From Brevundimonas denitrificans (GTDB taxonomy: Bacteria; Pseudomonadota; Alphaproteobacteria; Caulobacterales; Caulobacteraceae), in NCBI RefSeq assembly GCF_030160755.1, contig NZ_BSOY01000020.1, positions 1-37,368 of the forward strand: a stretch of 37,368 nt of DNA, in the 5' to 3' direction. The notes under the pieces were generated by a model that was not told the DNA's origin, searched no databases, and saw nothing but the letters and a program-made list of their open reading frames with translations. A program made the translations under genes and the position numbers. Shown here in pieces: positions 17,724 to 27,228 of this stretch; the first letter of the stretch is position 1; each line of letters opens with the position of its first letter.

Positions 17724-19511
17724 ATGTTTCTCGAAGGCCAGGTCAACTGGATGTGGGTGCTGGGGGCGGTCGCCGCCGTGGGCTGGATCGTGGGCCTCGT
17801 CGCCCTGTGGTTCGCCTTCCGTAACCGCACGCGCCACGTCAGCGCCTCGGATCAGCTCGATCTGGTCCAGCGCGTCGCCGAGGACTCGCAGAAACGCCTG
17901 TTCGAAACCCTGAACGCCATTCCCGTGGCCCTGGTTGAGACCGACCGGCAAGGCAAATTCGTCTTCGCCAACCGCGCCGCTCACCAGTTGCTCGGCCGCA
18001 AGGACGCCGAGCTGATCGGCCTGCGCTTCCACTCGGCTACCTGGGGCATCACCTTCCCGGACGGCCGGCCCGTGCCGCCGGATCTGCTGCCCAGCGCCCG
18101 CGCCCTGCGCGGTCAGACGGTGCGCGGCTTCCAGCATCTGCTGGCCAACCCGGCTTCGCGCCGCAAGATGCTGGTCTCGGTCACGGCCATGCCGATCGAG
18201 AACGAACTGGGCCAGATCACCGGCTCGACCGCCGCCATCGTTGAGACCGAAGGCCTGCAGACGCCGGAACAGTTCATGACGGAGCCCGTCGCGGCGCCGT
18301 CCGACGACCTGACCCGCCGGGTGTTCGACGCCGCCTCCAGCGCCCTGGTCGTGGTCGGCGCCGACGGCCGGGTGCGCGAAGCCAACCGCACCGCCCTGCT
18401 GGTGCTGGGCCGCCCCGAGGCCGACGGCGACTTCGCCGACCTGTTCCTGGAGGAAGACGAGCGGGTCGAAGGCCGTCAGGCCCTGCGCGCCGCCCTGTCC
18501 GCTCCCGCCGGCGAGGCTGAGCCCTTCGTCTCGCGCCGCGGCGCCGGGGACGGCATCCGCTGGTCCATGCTGCCGCTGGCCGACGCCGACGGCCGCGTGG
18601 ACGCCCTGCTGCTGGCCGGCGAGCGGGCTGACCCGTCCCCGGCGTCCGAACCGGTCGTCGTGGAAACCGAGGCTGCGCCCGAGGCCATTTCGGACGAGAC
18701 CCTGGCCCTGCGCGAAGCCGCCGAGGAAGCCCGCCGCCAGGCCGGGGAGGCGATCGCCGCCGCCGCCGCCGCCCGCAAGGAAGCGCAGGCCGCATACGCT
18801 GCTGCGCGCAAGGCTGCTGAGGACGCGGAGACCGAACTGGCCGGAGGCCGCCGCATGGAAAGCGTCGGCCGCCTGACCGGCGGACTGGCCCATGATTTCA
18901 ACGCCCTGCTCGGCGTGATGACCGGCGCCCTCGACATGATGCTGCGCCAGGCCGACGACCCGGCGCGGGTGCGCCGTATCGGCCAGGCCGCCCTGGCCGC
19001 CGGCCAGAAGGGCGAACTGCTGACCCGCCGCCTGACCGCCTTCTCGCAGGGCGACGACGAGCCGGTGCTGCGCGTCCTCGACGCCGGCGTGCTGCTGCGC
19101 GGCATGGAGACCCGCCTGCGCGCCCTCGGCGGACCCGGCGTCGACCTGATGATCGAGGGGCCGTCCGAAGCCGCGCCCGTCCGTCTCGACCCCGTCGCCT
19201 TCGAGGGCGCGGTCCAGAGCCTGACCCGGAACGCCGTCGAGGCCGTCGCGGGCGAGGGATCGGTCGCCGTGCGGCTTGAGATCATGCTGGAGGGCGGAGT
19301 GCGTCTGAGCGTGCGGGACAGCGGTCCGGGCATGGATCGCGATCTGGCCGCCCGCGCGGTCGAGCCCTTCTTCACCACCCGCGAGGGCGCGGCGGGTCTG
19401 GGCCTGTCCCAGGCCTATGCCTTCGCCCGCCAGTCGGGGGGCGTGCTGTCGATCGACAGCAGGCCCGGCGAGGGCGCCGAGGTCTCGATCACCCTTCCCA
19501 ACGCGGCCTGA
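17724..19511 (+). CDS. PAS-containing sensor histidine kinase, orphan
   Basis: A 595-residue kinase. Residues 9-31 are one membrane helix. A PAS domain follows (LFETLNAIPVALVETD, FANRAAHQLLGRKDAEL) and a second weak PAS-like part near residues 195-300. Residues ~330-375 are an Ala/Glu/Arg-rich coiled coil leading into the phospho-acceptor box LTGGLAHDFNALLGV with His390. The ATPase domain has the N box LTRNAVEAV, DSGPGMD, PFFTTR and AAGLGLSQAYAFARQSGG. No receiver domain or neighbouring response regulator is present. The HDFNxLL box is like that of hybrid kinases such as CckA. ATG 17724 is chosen because the upstream frame has no domain character; its ribosome site is weak. Confidence 0.9.
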   Translation: MFLEGQVNWMWVLGAVAAVGWIVGLVALWFAFRNRTRHVSASDQLDLVQRVAEDSQKRLFETLNAIPVALVETDRQGKFVFANRAAHQLLGRKDAELIGLRFHSATWGITFPDGRPVPPDLLPSARALRGQTVRGFQHLLANPASRRKMLVSVTAMPIENELGQITGSTAAIVETEGLQTPEQFMTEPVAAPSDDLTRRVFDAASSALVVVGADGRVREANRTALLVLGRPEADGDFADLFLEEDERVEGRQALRAALSAPAGEAEPFVSRRGAGDGIRWSMLPLADADGRVDALLLAGERADPSPASEPVVVETEAAPEAISDETLALREAAEEARRQAGEAIAAAAAARKEAQAAYAAARKAAEDAETELAGGRRMESVGRLTGGLAHDFNALLGVMTGALDMMLRQADDPARVRRIGQAALAAGQKGELLTRRLTAFSQGDDEPVLRVLDAGVLLRGMETRLRALGGPGVDLMIEGPSEAAPVRLDPVAFEGAVQSLTRNAVEAVAGEGSVAVRLEIMLEGGVRLSVRDSGPGMDRDLAARAVEPFFTTREGAAGLGLSQAYAFARQSGGVLSIDSRPGEGAEVSITLPNAA

Positions 19512-19576
19512 GCCGCCGCCTTTCACCGTTCCGCGGGCCGGGGTATGGTGGTTAACGCGGGGGCGGGAGGCTCTTT

Positions 19577-20065
19577 ATGAAGCTGTTGCGATTCATCGTG
19601 GTGCTGGCGGTCATCGGCTACGCCGGCTGGCTGGCCTGGCCGTTCATCTCTCCCTTCCTCGAAGGCGCCGGACCTGACGCGGCCGCGTCACGCATGGGCG
19701 CCGAGGCCCAGTCCGGCGGCGACCTGTTCGGCTTCCTGCCGGCCTGGACCCTGTGGGTCGGGGCGGTGGGCCTGTACCTGGTCGCGGCCCTGATGCTCGG
19801 TTCAGGCAATCCGAAGGCCGCCGTGGCCTATTTCCTCGGCTTCATCGCCGATGCCGTGCTCCGGCTGGCGCTGCAGCAGGGCGGAGGCGACCCCGCCGCC
19901 CGCTCGGCCGGCCCCACCACCATGGCGGCGCCCGAGGCCATGGGCGGCCTGCCGGTCGATCCGGTCTGGCTGGTGCTGGGCGCGGTCTTCCTGCTGGGGC
20001 TGCTGGTGGTCGTGGCGAGCCGCCGCATCCGCCGCAAGCGTGAAGCGGGCCAGCTGAATTTCTGA
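19577..20065 (+). CDS. Hypothetical membrane protein
   Basis: A 162-residue protein with three hydrophobic helices: residues ~5-28, ~52-95 (perhaps two passes), and ~128-148 followed by a basic tail (SRRIRRKREAGQ). It starts at ATG 19577, after GGGAGG, 65 bases after the kinase and 117 before lpd. I do not recognise a family. The location just upstream of lpd might reflect a conserved neighbourhood, which cannot be checked here. Confidence 0.75.
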   Translation: MKLLRFIVVLAVIGYAGWLAWPFISPFLEGAGPDAAASRMGAEAQSGGDLFGFLPAWTLWVGAVGLYLVAALMLGSGNPKAAVAYFLGFIADAVLRLALQQGGGDPAARSAGPTTMAAPEAMGGLPVDPVWLVLGAVFLLGLLVVVASRRIRRKREAGQLNF

Positions 20066-20113
20066 TCCCCGGCTGCGGATCGGCCGCGAAGCCTCCTATA
20101 TGCGGGCTGACGG

Positions 20114-20141
20114 TTGACCCTCGCGGGCGGGCCGCTAGGTT
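20114..20141 (+). promoter_or_regulatory. Candidate promoter of lpd
   Basis: TTGACCC (20114-20120), a good match to TTGACGS, and GCTAGGTT (20134-20141) with 13 bases between. Transcription would begin about 35 bases before the lpd ATG. Confidence 0.5.
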
Positions 20142-20182
20142 CCGCGCGCCTTTCCGCGCCCACGACAGACCCGAGAGAATCC

Positions 20183-21601
20183 ATGGCCGAAACCGCCGTT
20201 CCCAGCGCCTCGTATGACGTCGTCATCATCGGCGGCGGTCCGGGCGGGTACAATGCGGCCATCCGGGCAGGCCAGCTGGGCCTGACCGCCGCCTGCGTGG
20301 AGATGCGCGAAACCCTGGGCGGGACGTGCCTGAACGTCGGTTGCATGCCCTCCAAGGCCCTGCTGCACGCATCCGAACTGTTTGAGATGGCGGGCAAGGA
20401 ATTCGCCGGGCTCGGCATCGAGGTGACGCCGAAGCTCAATCTGGCGCAGATGATGGCCCAGAAGGCCGAGAGCGTGACCGCCCTGACCAAGGGCATCGAA
20501 TTCCTGTTCAAGAAGAACAAGGTCGAGTGGGTTCGCGGCCGCGGCCGCATCGCCGGCCCGGGCCGGGTCGAGGTCACCGCCGCCGACGGCTCGGTCCGCA
20601 CGCTCGCGGCGAAGGACATCGTCATCGCCACCGGCTCCGAGCCGACGCCCCTGCCCGGCGTGGCCTTCGAGGACGGCAAGGTGGTGGACTCCACCGGCGC
20701 CCTGTCGCTGCCCGCCGTGCCGAAGCACCTGATCGTCGTCGGCGCCGGCATCATCGGTCTGGAGCTGGGCTCGGTCTGGCGTCGCCTGGGCGCCCAGGTG
20801 ACGGTGGTCGAGTATCTGGACCGCATCACCCCGGGCATGGACAGCGACCTGGCCAAGGCCTTCCAGCGAAGCCTGACCAAACAGGGGATGGCGTTCAAAC
20901 TGGGCTCGAAGGTCACCGCCGCGAAATCGTCGAAGGACGGCGTCGAACTGACCGTCGAGCCGGCCGCGGGCGGCGCCGCCGAGACGTTGAAGGGCGATGT
21001 GGTTCTGGTCGCCATCGGCCGCCGCCCCTACACCGACGGCCTCGGTCTGGAGACGGTGGGCGTTGCGCCCGACAAGCGGGGCTTCCTCGACAACGACCAT
21101 TTCCGCACCGGCGCCGACGGCGTCTGGGTCATCGGCGACGTCACCCACGGCCCGATGCTGGCGCACAAGGCCGAGGAGGACTCGGTGGCGGTGATCGAAC
21201 TGATCGCGGGAAAGGCTGGCCACGTCGACTACAACCTGGTCCCGAGCGTCGTCTACACGGCGCCCGAGGTCGCCTGGGTCGGCCAGACGGAGGATCAGCT
21301 GAAGGCTGCCGGGGTCGCCTACAAGGTCGGGAAATTCCCGTTCAGCGCCAACAGCCGGGCCAAGATCAACCACGAGACCGACGGCTTCGCCAAGGTGCTG
21401 GCCGACGCCGCCACCGACCGCATCCTGGGCGTCCACATCATGGGGCCGCAGGCGGGCGAGATGATCGGCGAGGCCTGCGTGGCCATGGCCTTCGGCGGAT
21501 CGTCGGAAGATGTCGCCCGCGTCTGCCACCCGCACCCGACCCGCTCGGAAGCCGTCAAACAGGCGGCCATGGGCGTCGAAGGCTGGACGATGCAGGCCTA
21601 G
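20183..21601 (+). CDS. lpd: Dihydrolipoamide dehydrogenase (E3)
   Basis: A 472-residue flavoprotein, the E3 component that reoxidises dihydrolipoyl groups of pyruvate, 2-oxoglutarate or branched-chain dehydrogenase complexes with NAD+. It shows the FAD motif VIIGGGPGGYNAAIRAGQ, the redox disulfide in GGTCLNVGCMPSKAL, the NAD-binding IVVGAGIIGLELGSV, the second FAD motif GVWVIGDVTHGPML, and the catalytic HPHPT near the C-terminus. ATG 20183 has GAGAGA just upstream; an upstream in-frame extension would overlap the promoter. E1 and E2 genes are not in the window, so the complex it serves is unknown. The stop overlaps the convergent protease gene in CTAG. Confidence 0.97.
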   Translation: MAETAVPSASYDVVIIGGGPGGYNAAIRAGQLGLTAACVEMRETLGGTCLNVGCMPSKALLHASELFEMAGKEFAGLGIEVTPKLNLAQMMAQKAESVTALTKGIEFLFKKNKVEWVRGRGRIAGPGRVEVTAADGSVRTLAAKDIVIATGSEPTPLPGVAFEDGKVVDSTGALSLPAVPKHLIVVGAGIIGLELGSVWRRLGAQVTVVEYLDRITPGMDSDLAKAFQRSLTKQGMAFKLGSKVTAAKSSKDGVELTVEPAAGGAAETLKGDVVLVAIGRRPYTDGLGLETVGVAPDKRGFLDNDHFRTGADGVWVIGDVTHGPMLAHKAEEDSVAVIELIAGKAGHVDYNLVPSVVYTAPEVAWVGQTEDQLKAAGVAYKVGKFPFSANSRAKINHETDGFAKVLADAATDRILGVHIMGPQAGEMIGEACVAMAFGGSSEDVARVCHPHPTRSEAVKQAAMGVEGWTMQA

Positions 21602-22605
21602 GCTCCGGGAAGCTCCAGCGTCCGCGTCGACTGGCGGCGCAGGCCGGAGAAGGTCACCGTATCGGCCGGGAAATCCAGGGTGACCTCCCTGAACCGGCCC
21701 ATCAGGTCGGCGCCGATCAGCAGGGCCGGCCGGTCGCTCAGGCCCAGGGTCTGGAAACAGTGCAGGTCGGCGAACAGCATCGGGGTGGCCCCCAGCCGGG
21801 TCGCGCCCAGCCGCAGGTCATCGACGCGCGCCAGATCGGCGCTCAGGCTCTGGCCGGTCACGCCATAGATGGGCACCGAGCGCGCCAGACGGCCGCCGTC
21901 CCGGCGCCGCGCCGCGATCGCCCGCCGAAGCGCCAGGTTGCCGATGGAATACTGGGCGCCGCTGTCGATGAAGGCGACGGTCGGCTGGCCGTCCACGGTC
22001 ACCTGGGTCAGCATCATCTGGCCGAAGCGGCCAGTGACCGCCCGCAGGCCTTCCCGGCGAATCCGCGAGCCGGTCTGCATGTCTCCGCCCATCACGATGG
22101 CGACGCCGCGCATGGTGAGGCTGGCCGCGCGCCGCACGACATCGAAGCGAAGCCTGAACCGTCCCAGAACGTCGAGGCCGATCAGACCGTCCGCGCCCAG
22201 CTGGTCGCGTGGAAAGACCGGGCAGGTCAGGTCGCGGAAGCCCAGTCCGCTCAGTTGCAGCCGGCTCACGGCGACGCTGCGGGTGACCCGGGCTTCGGTG
22301 ATGCCGTGCACCAGCACCGGCTGGAGCGGCGGCAGCGCCAGCTGGTCCGCGAGACTGTCGGCGATGGAGGTGGTGCCCGCGCCGGTGTCGATCACGAAGG
22401 TGAACGGCCCGCGATTGTCGATGAAGACCGCCGCCCCGACCCGGGTGAACAGGTTGGTCAGCAGCTGGATCGGCTGGGTTTCGGCCTCGGACTCCGCTGC
22501 CTGCGGTACGTCCTGGGCCGCGGCGGGCCAGGCCGCGCCCACGCCGACGGCCGCGGTCAGGCCGGCGATCAGGCCGCGGCGGTCAAGGCCCTGACAATCA
22601 CTCAC
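21598..22605 (-). CDS. Exported retropepsin-like aspartyl protease with two Asp-Ser/Thr-Gly motifs
   Basis: A ~335-residue protein with two retroviral-type aspartyl protease units: FTFVIDTGAGTTSIADSLA with D73 and TVAFIDSGAQYSIGN with D214. Each unit is followed by the hydrophobic ILGxD-like segment (LIGLDVLGRF; LLIGADLMGRF). Known retropepsins work as homodimers with one Asp per chain, so two in one chain suggests an intramolecular dimer. The N-terminus DRRGLIAGLTAAVGVGAAWPAAAQ looks like a twin-arginine export signal. The start is uncertain: GTG 22605 has GAGG upstream, while GTG 22641 gives 12 more residues. Substrate unknown. Confidence 0.85.
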   Translation of the reverse strand: MSDCQGLDRRGLIAGLTAAVGVGAAWPAAAQDVPQAAESEAETQPIQLLTNLFTRVGAAVFIDNRGPFTFVIDTGAGTTSIADSLADQLALPPLQPVLVHGITEARVTRSVAVSRLQLSGLGFRDLTCPVFPRDQLGADGLIGLDVLGRFRLRFDVVRRAASLTMRGVAIVMGGDMQTGSRIRREGLRAVTGRFGQMMLTQVTVDGQPTVAFIDSGAQYSIGNLALRRAIAARRRDGGRLARSVPIYGVTGQSLSADLARVDDLRLGATRLGATPMLFADLHCFQTLGLSDRPALLIGADLMGRFREVTLDFPADTVTFSGLRRQSTRTLELPGA

Positions 22606-22677
22606 GCTCAGCGCCGCCTCCCCAGCGGTTTTAAGCGTCACTGTACCCCGTTCAGTGACGCTGACCAGCCCGGGGCT

Positions 22678-23622
22678 TCAGCTTCGGGGGTGGGCGGCGG
22701 AATATGCGTCCAAAAGGCGCTGGGCGTCGACGGCGGTGTATTTCTGGGTCGTCGACAGGCTGGCGTGGCCCAGAAGTTCCTGGATCGAGCGCAGGTCGGC
22801 TCCGGCGCCCAGCAGATGGGTGGCGAAGCTGTGGCGCAGGGCGTGCGGCGTGGCTGTGGCGGGCAGGCCCAGCCGTCCGCGCAGTCGCTGGACCATGGCC
22901 TGGACGTGACGGGGCGTCAGCGGCCCGCCCCGGCGGGCGCGGAACAGGGCGTCCCCCGGAGCGAGGGGAAAGGGTTGCAGGGCGACATAGCCGTCTACCG
23001 CCTCGCGCACCGCGGGCAGGATCGGGGCCAGCCGCGCCTTGCCGCCCTTGCCGATGATCCGCAGGGTCTGCGGCAGGGGGGCGTCGGACCGGGTCAGGGA
23101 CAGCCCCTCCGATATCCGCAGGCCGCAGCCGTAGAGCAGGGTCAGGACCGCCCGGTCGCGCGCGGCCTCCCACGCCTCGGCGTCCGGATCGGCGTCGGTT
23201 TCCTGCAACAGACCCCGCGCCTGGTCCTCGCTGACGGGGCGGGGCAGGGAGGGCTTGATCCGCGGACCGCGCACCAGGGCCAGCTGCGGCGCCGGGGTGG
23301 CGCAGCGCCGGTCGAGGAAGCCGTGGAAGGCGCGGATGGCCGACAGGGTCTGGCTGATCGACCGGGCGGCCAGCGGATGATCGCCCCGTTCCTGTGATCC
23401 CTGGCGCCGCTCGGCCAGATGGGCCCGGACCTCGGCGGCGGTCACGGTCCCCAGATCGGCCAACCGCTGCGGCCCGCCCCGGTGTCGCTCGAGGAAGGCG
23501 AGGTACCGTCGGCCGATGCGGCCATAGGCCTCCAGCGTGTTCGGGGACAGCCGCCGTTCGTGCGCCAGATGCTCCAGCCAGGCCGCGAGGGCTTCGTCGG
23601 CGGTCAGTTGAGAATCGGCCAT
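22678..23622 (-). CDS. xerC: Tyrosine recombinase XerC
   Basis: A 314-residue tyrosine recombinase which with XerD resolves chromosome dimers at dif. The catalytic residues are all visible and correctly spaced: R169 (LRISE), K192 (GKGGK), H260 and R263 (HALRHSFATHL), H286 (LLGHASLSTTQ) and Y295 (KYTAVD). The N-terminal SAM-like domain (AWLEHLAHERRLSPNTLEAY) is typical of XerC. It overlaps the DUF484 gene by 19 bases, an arrangement known for xerC in many proteobacteria, which argues that it is the housekeeping recombinase and not a mobile-element integrase. Confidence 0.96.
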   Translation of the reverse strand: MADSQLTADEALAAWLEHLAHERRLSPNTLEAYGRIGRRYLAFLERHRGGPQRLADLGTVTAAEVRAHLAERRQGSQERGDHPLAARSISQTLSAIRAFHGFLDRRCATPAPQLALVRGPRIKPSLPRPVSEDQARGLLQETDADPDAEAWEAARDRAVLTLLYGCGLRISEGLSLTRSDAPLPQTLRIIGKGGKARLAPILPAVREAVDGYVALQPFPLAPGDALFRARRGGPLTPRHVQAMVQRLRGRLGLPATATPHALRHSFATHLLGAGADLRSIQELLGHASLSTTQKYTAVDAQRLLDAYSAAHPRS

Positions 23623-24311
23623 CGCTCGGCTGTCCGTTCCACCACCCGGGCGATGAAGGCCACCAGTTCGCAGCCCATGGTGGGGGTGAAGCCGTCCTCC
23701 TCGGGCGAGCCGAAGGCGCAGATGGCGTGGCGGGCGGGCGTCTCCGCGCCGGGGAACTGCGGGGCCATGCGGATCAGGGCGACCGATTTCACCCCGGCCT
23801 CGGAGGCGCCGAACAGGTTCAGGCCGTCGAAATTCGGTCCCAGCCAGGTCAGGCCGTGCTCCCCCAGCAGGGAATCGACCCCGCCGGCCTCCAGTCCGCG
23901 CCAGCCGAACGGCACGCCGCCGGGCTTCTCCAGCGCGATGGCGGCCCCGGCCAGGCCGAACCGCCCCTGCGCCACCGCATCGAGACGGCGCGCCAGATCG
24001 GACGGATTGCGCGCCTCCATCAGGTCGAGGGCGGCGACATGGGTCTGGGTCTGGGCGGCGAAATTGGCCCGGGCGATGGATTCGATGCGTTTGCGGGCGT
24101 CGGCCTCACGCTCGGCGGCTTCTTCCAGCCTCGTCAGGGCGGCGCGGCCGAACTCCACGACATTGCGGCCGTGCGGCTTGAGCCCGATCTCCTCCAGCAG
24201 GGAGCGGTCGTCCAGCAGGGTCTGGGGATTGGCCTGCAGCCAGGCGCGGATCTCGGGCCAGTGAGGCTCGGCCGGCGGCAGCTTGGGGGAAGGGTCAGGC
24301 TTGCCGCTCAA
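23604..24311 (-). CDS. DUF484 family protein
   Basis: A 235-residue protein with the DUF484 N-terminus (IRAWLQANPQTLLDDRSLLEEIGL), then a charged helical linker with many Ala/Glu/Arg (LTRLEEAAEREADARKRIESI) and a GAF-like C-terminal domain. The function is unknown, but the gene habitually sits next to xerC, as it does here. The start is TTG 24311, supported by a strong GGAGAGG site 3 bases upstream and by no ATG at the expected N-terminus. Confidence 0.9.
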   Translation of the reverse strand: MSGKPDPSPKLPPAEPHWPEIRAWLQANPQTLLDDRSLLEEIGLKPHGRNVVEFGRAALTRLEEAAEREADARKRIESIARANFAAQTQTHVAALDLMEARNPSDLARRLDAVAQGRFGLAGAAIALEKPGGVPFGWRGLEAGGVDSLLGEHGLTWLGPNFDGLNLFGASEAGVKSVALIRMAPQFPGAETPARHAICAFGSPEEDGFTPTMGCELVAFIARVVERTAERWPILN

Positions 24312-24332
24312 AGACCTCTCCTCGAGGTGACT

Positions 24333-24986
24333 CTACAAAATCGACTGGCCCGTCTTGCCCCAGTCCGCCAGGAAGGCATCAAGCCCCTTGTCGGTTAACG
24401 GGTGCTTGACCAGGGCCTTGAAAACGTCGGCCGGGATGGTCGCGGCGTCTGCGCCGGCGACGGCGGCGGCGCTGACGTGGCCCGGGTTGCGCAGGCTGGC
24501 GGCCAGAATCTGCGTGTCGAAGCCGTGCACGTCATAGAGCACCCGGATTTCCTCCAGCAGACCGATGCCGTCGGCGCCGTGGTCTTCCAGCCGGCCCACG
24601 AAGGGCGAGATGAAGGTCGCGCCCGCCTTGGCGGCCAGCATGGCCTGGGCGGCCGAGAAGCACAGGGTGACGTTGGTCTTCACGCCCTTGTCGGCGAAGG
24701 CCCGCGCGGCGCGCAGCCCGTCCCAGGTCAGGGGCAGCTTCACCACGACGTTCGGAGCGATGGCGGCGAGCTTGTCGCCCTCCTTCACCATGGTCTCGAA
24801 ATCGGTCGCCACGGCCTCGGCGGAGATCGGCCCCTCGACGAGGGCGCAAATCTCGGCGATGACCTCGGCGATGTTGCGACCGGATTTGGCGATCAGCGAG
24901 GGATTGGTGGTGACGCCGTCCACCATGCCGGTAGGGACCATGTCCCGGATGACGGCGACGTCGGCTGTGTCGAGGAAGAGTTTCAT
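24333..24986 (-). CDS. fsa: Fructose-6-phosphate aldolase / transaldolase-like (small TAL family)
   Basis: A 217-residue aldolase of the short transaldolase family, a (beta/alpha)8 barrel with a Schiff-base lysine, K83, in [14 protein letters not shown]. Other signatures are [10 protein letters not shown] at the N-terminus, [40 protein letters not shown], and [12 protein letters not shown]. Members are either transaldolases or fructose-6-phosphate aldolases and cannot be told apart reliably by sequence, so the symbol is provisional. GAGAGG stands before the ATG. It is divergent from priA across only 30 bases. Confidence 0.93.
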   Translation of the reverse strand: MKLFLDTADVAVIRDMVPTGMVDGVTTNPSLIAKSGRNIAEVIAEICALVEGPISAEAVATDFETMVKEGDKLAAIAPNVVVKLPLTWDGLRAARAFADKGVKTNVTLCFSAAQAMLAAKAGATFISPFVGRLEDHGADGIGLLEEIRVLYDVHGFDTQILAASLRNPGHVSAAAVAGADAATIPADVFKALVKHPLTDKGLDAFLADWGKTGQSIL

Positions 24987-25016
24987 GTCGGCCTCTCTAG
25001 CGGAGCACGAGGGGCG

Positions 25017-27179
25017 GTGAAAGTCGCCAGCGTCCTCATCCCCCTGCCGGTGTCCGAGGCCTTCGATTACGAGGTCCCCGAAGGCATGGACGTGGCGCGC
25101 GGGGATCAGGTCGCCGTGCCGCTGGGGCCGCGGCTGATCCGGGGCGTGGTCTCGGAGGCGCGCGAGACGACCGGCTCGAACCGGCGGCTCAAGGCCATCG
25201 ACCATGTGCTGGACGATCCGCGCCTGCCCGAACGCACCGTGGATTTCGTCGAATGGGCCGCACGCTGGACCCTGAGCGCGCCGGGCGAGATGGCGGCGGC
25301 GGCGCTGAAGGGTTTGCGCGCGCCCCGCCCCCGGCCCGAGCGACGCGTCAGAAGGGTCGGAGAGCGGCTTCCCGCCCGGCCCACGGGGCCGCGCACGGCG
25401 GTGCTTGAGACGCTGGGTGAGAGATCGATGCCCGGCCCCGATCTGGCGCGGGCGGCGGGCGTCTCGTCGGGCGTGGTCAAGGGCCTGCTGGACGAGGGGG
25501 TGCTGGAGACCATCGAAATCGAGGCCGTCGCCGCCTTCGACGCGCCCGACCCGGAACACGCTCCGGCCGTGCTGAATCCCGATCAGGCGGCGGCGGCCAC
25601 GGCGATCGCGGCGGCGACGGGCAAGGGCGGCTTCGCGCCCTTCCTGCTCGACGGCGTCACGGGTTCGGGCAAGACCGAGGCCTATCTGGAGGCGGCGGCG
25701 CGGACGTTGAAGGTCGATCCGGCGGCGCAGATCCTGATCCTGTTGCCCGAGATCGCCCTGACCCAGGACCTGATCGCCCGCATCACCGCCCGTTTCGGCG
25801 CCGCCCCGGCCGAATGGCATTCCGGCGTCGCTCCGCCGCGCCGGCGGCAGGTCTGGGAGGCGGTGGTCGCCGGTCGCTGCAACATCGTGGTCGGCGCCCG
25901 CTCGGCCCTGTTCCTGCCCTTCGTCAATCTCAGGCTGGTCGTCGTCGACGAGGAACACGACGGCTCGTTCAAACAGGATGAGGGGCTGGTCTATCACGGC
26001 CGCGACCTGGCCGTGGCGCGGGCCCGGATCGAGGGAGCGACGGTGGTGCTGGCCTCGGCCACGCCGTCGCTGGAAACGCTGTGGAACGCCCATCAGGGCC
26101 GCTACGGCTGGCTGAAGCTGGCGGCGCGGCACGGGACGGCGGTGCTGCCGGAGGTTTCACTACTGGACCTGCGCGCCTGCCCGCCCGATCCCCAGACCTG
26201 GCTGTCCCAGCCCCTGCGCGAGGCGATCGGCGAGACGCTGCTGCGCGGCGAACAGACCCTGCTGTTCCTGAACCGGCGCGGCTATGCGCCGGTGGTGCTG
26301 TGCCGGGCCTGCGGCCACCGGCTGACGGCGCCCGACACCGACAGCTGGCTGGTCGAGCATCGCTACACCGGACGGCTGATCTGCCACCTGACCGGTTTCA
26401 CCATGGCGCGGCCGAAACACTGCCCGTCCTGCGGCGCGGCCGACAGTCTGGTCTCGGTCGGCCCCGGCGTCGAACGGGTCGAGGAGGAGGTGCGCCAGCT
26501 GTTCCCCGAGGCGCGCACGGCGGTGTTCAGCTCCGATACCGCCCCTGACGCCCGCTCGGCCCGCGCCCTGATCCAGCGTATGACGGACGGCGAGATCGAC
26601 ATCCTCGTCGCCACCCAGGCGGCGGCCAAGGGCCACAACTTTCCCCGGCTGACCCTCGTCGGCGTGGTCGACGCCGACCTCGGCCTGCGCGGCGGCGACC
26701 TGCGCGCGGCGGAGCGCACCTTCCAGCTCCTGACCCAGGCCACGGGCCGGGCCGGCCGGGCGGACCGGCCGGGCCGCGCCGTCCTGCAGACCTGGACCCC
26801 CGAACATCCGGTGCTGATGGCGCTGGCGGCCGGAGACCGCGACGCCTTCGTCGCCGCCGAACTGGCCGAGCGCGAGGCCGCCTTCCTGCCGCCCTGGGGC
26901 CGTCTGGCGGCGATCATTCTGTCGAGCGAGAATGCGGTCGCGGTGGAGAAATTGGCGCGCGAATTGGCCGGTTCGATTCCCAACGCCGGGCGCCTCGAAG
27001 TCTATGGCCCCGCCGACGCGCCGCTGGCCCTGGTGCGCGGCCGCCGCCGCAAACGCCTGCTGGTCCGGGCCGACCGCGACGTGGACCTGCAAGGCTTCCT
27101 GCGGGCCTGGCTGGCGCGGGTGAAGGTTCCGGGGTCGGTGCGGCTGACGGTCGACGTGGACCCGTACAGCTTTCTGTAG
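25017..27179 (+). CDS. priA: Primosomal replication helicase PriA, second zinc site degraded
   Basis: A 720-residue superfamily 2 helicase that reloads the replisome at collapsed forks. Walker A is GVTGSGKT (213-220), Walker B DEEH (311-314), and motif III ASATPS follows. The C-terminal helicase part includes [20 protein letters not shown] and QATGRAGR. The zinc region keeps CRAC (Cys429, 432) and CPSC (Cys469, 472), but of the four inner cysteines of E. coli PriA only one remains (Cys456, in ICHLTGF): the segment reads [10 protein letters not shown] where CPxC is expected. The start GTG 25017 has GAGGGG upstream and gives the standard N-terminus [10 protein letters not shown]; it is divergent from fsa. 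Confidence 0.95.
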   Translation: MKVASVLIPLPVSEAFDYEVPEGMDVARGDQVAVPLGPRLIRGVVSEARETTGSNRRLKAIDHVLDDPRLPERTVDFVEWAARWTLSAPGEMAAAALKGLRAPRPRPERRVRRVGERLPARPTGPRTAVLETLGERSMPGPDLARAAGVSSGVVKGLLDEGVLETIEIEAVAAFDAPDPEHAPAVLNPDQAAAATAIAAATGKGGFAPFLLDGVTGSGKTEAYLEAAARTLKVDPAAQILILLPEIALTQDLIARITARFGAAPAEWHSGVAPPRRRQVWEAVVAGRCNIVVGARSALFLPFVNLRLVVVDEEHDGSFKQDEGLVYHGRDLAVARARIEGATVVLASATPSLETLWNAHQGRYGWLKLAARHGTAVLPEVSLLDLRACPPDPQTWLSQPLREAIGETLLRGEQTLLFLNRRGYAPVVLCRACGHRLTAPDTDSWLVEHRYTGRLICHLTGFTMARPKHCPSCGAADSLVSVGPGVERVEEEVRQLFPEARTAVFSSDTAPDARSARALIQRMTDGEIDILVATQAAAKGHNFPRLTLVGVVDADLGLRGGDLRAAERTFQLLTQATGRAGRADRPGRAVLQTWTPEHPVLMALAAGDRDAFVAAELAEREAAFLPPWGRLAAIILSSENAVAVEKLARELAGSIPNAGRLEVYGPADAPLALVRGRRRKRLLVRADRDVDLQGFLRAWLARVKVPGSVRLTVDVDPYSFL

Positions 27180-27180
27180 G

Positions 27181-27220
27181 GCGCTAACGCTCGCGACGCG
27201 GTCGCTCGCTGCTTGAGCGC
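27181..27220. repeat. Palindromic dispersed repeat, copy 2
   Basis: Forty bases starting one base after the priA stop codon (GCGCTAACGCTCGCG to GCTGCTTGAGCGC), 38 of 40 identical to 15592-15631. The central GCGAC-GCG-GTCGC can fold as a hairpin. Confidence 0.8.
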
Positions 27221-27228
27221 GGGTTCGA

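Noticed and set aside
20527-23397. Very long plus-strand frame across lpd, the protease gene and xerC
   Set aside because: It runs through three well-supported genes in other frames and has no recognisable domain.
22678-23622. XerC as integrase of a mobile element that targets the nearby tRNA-Gly
   Set aside because: It overlaps DUF484 as in housekeeping xerC loci, is 7 kb from the tRNA, and no cargo or element boundary is visible.
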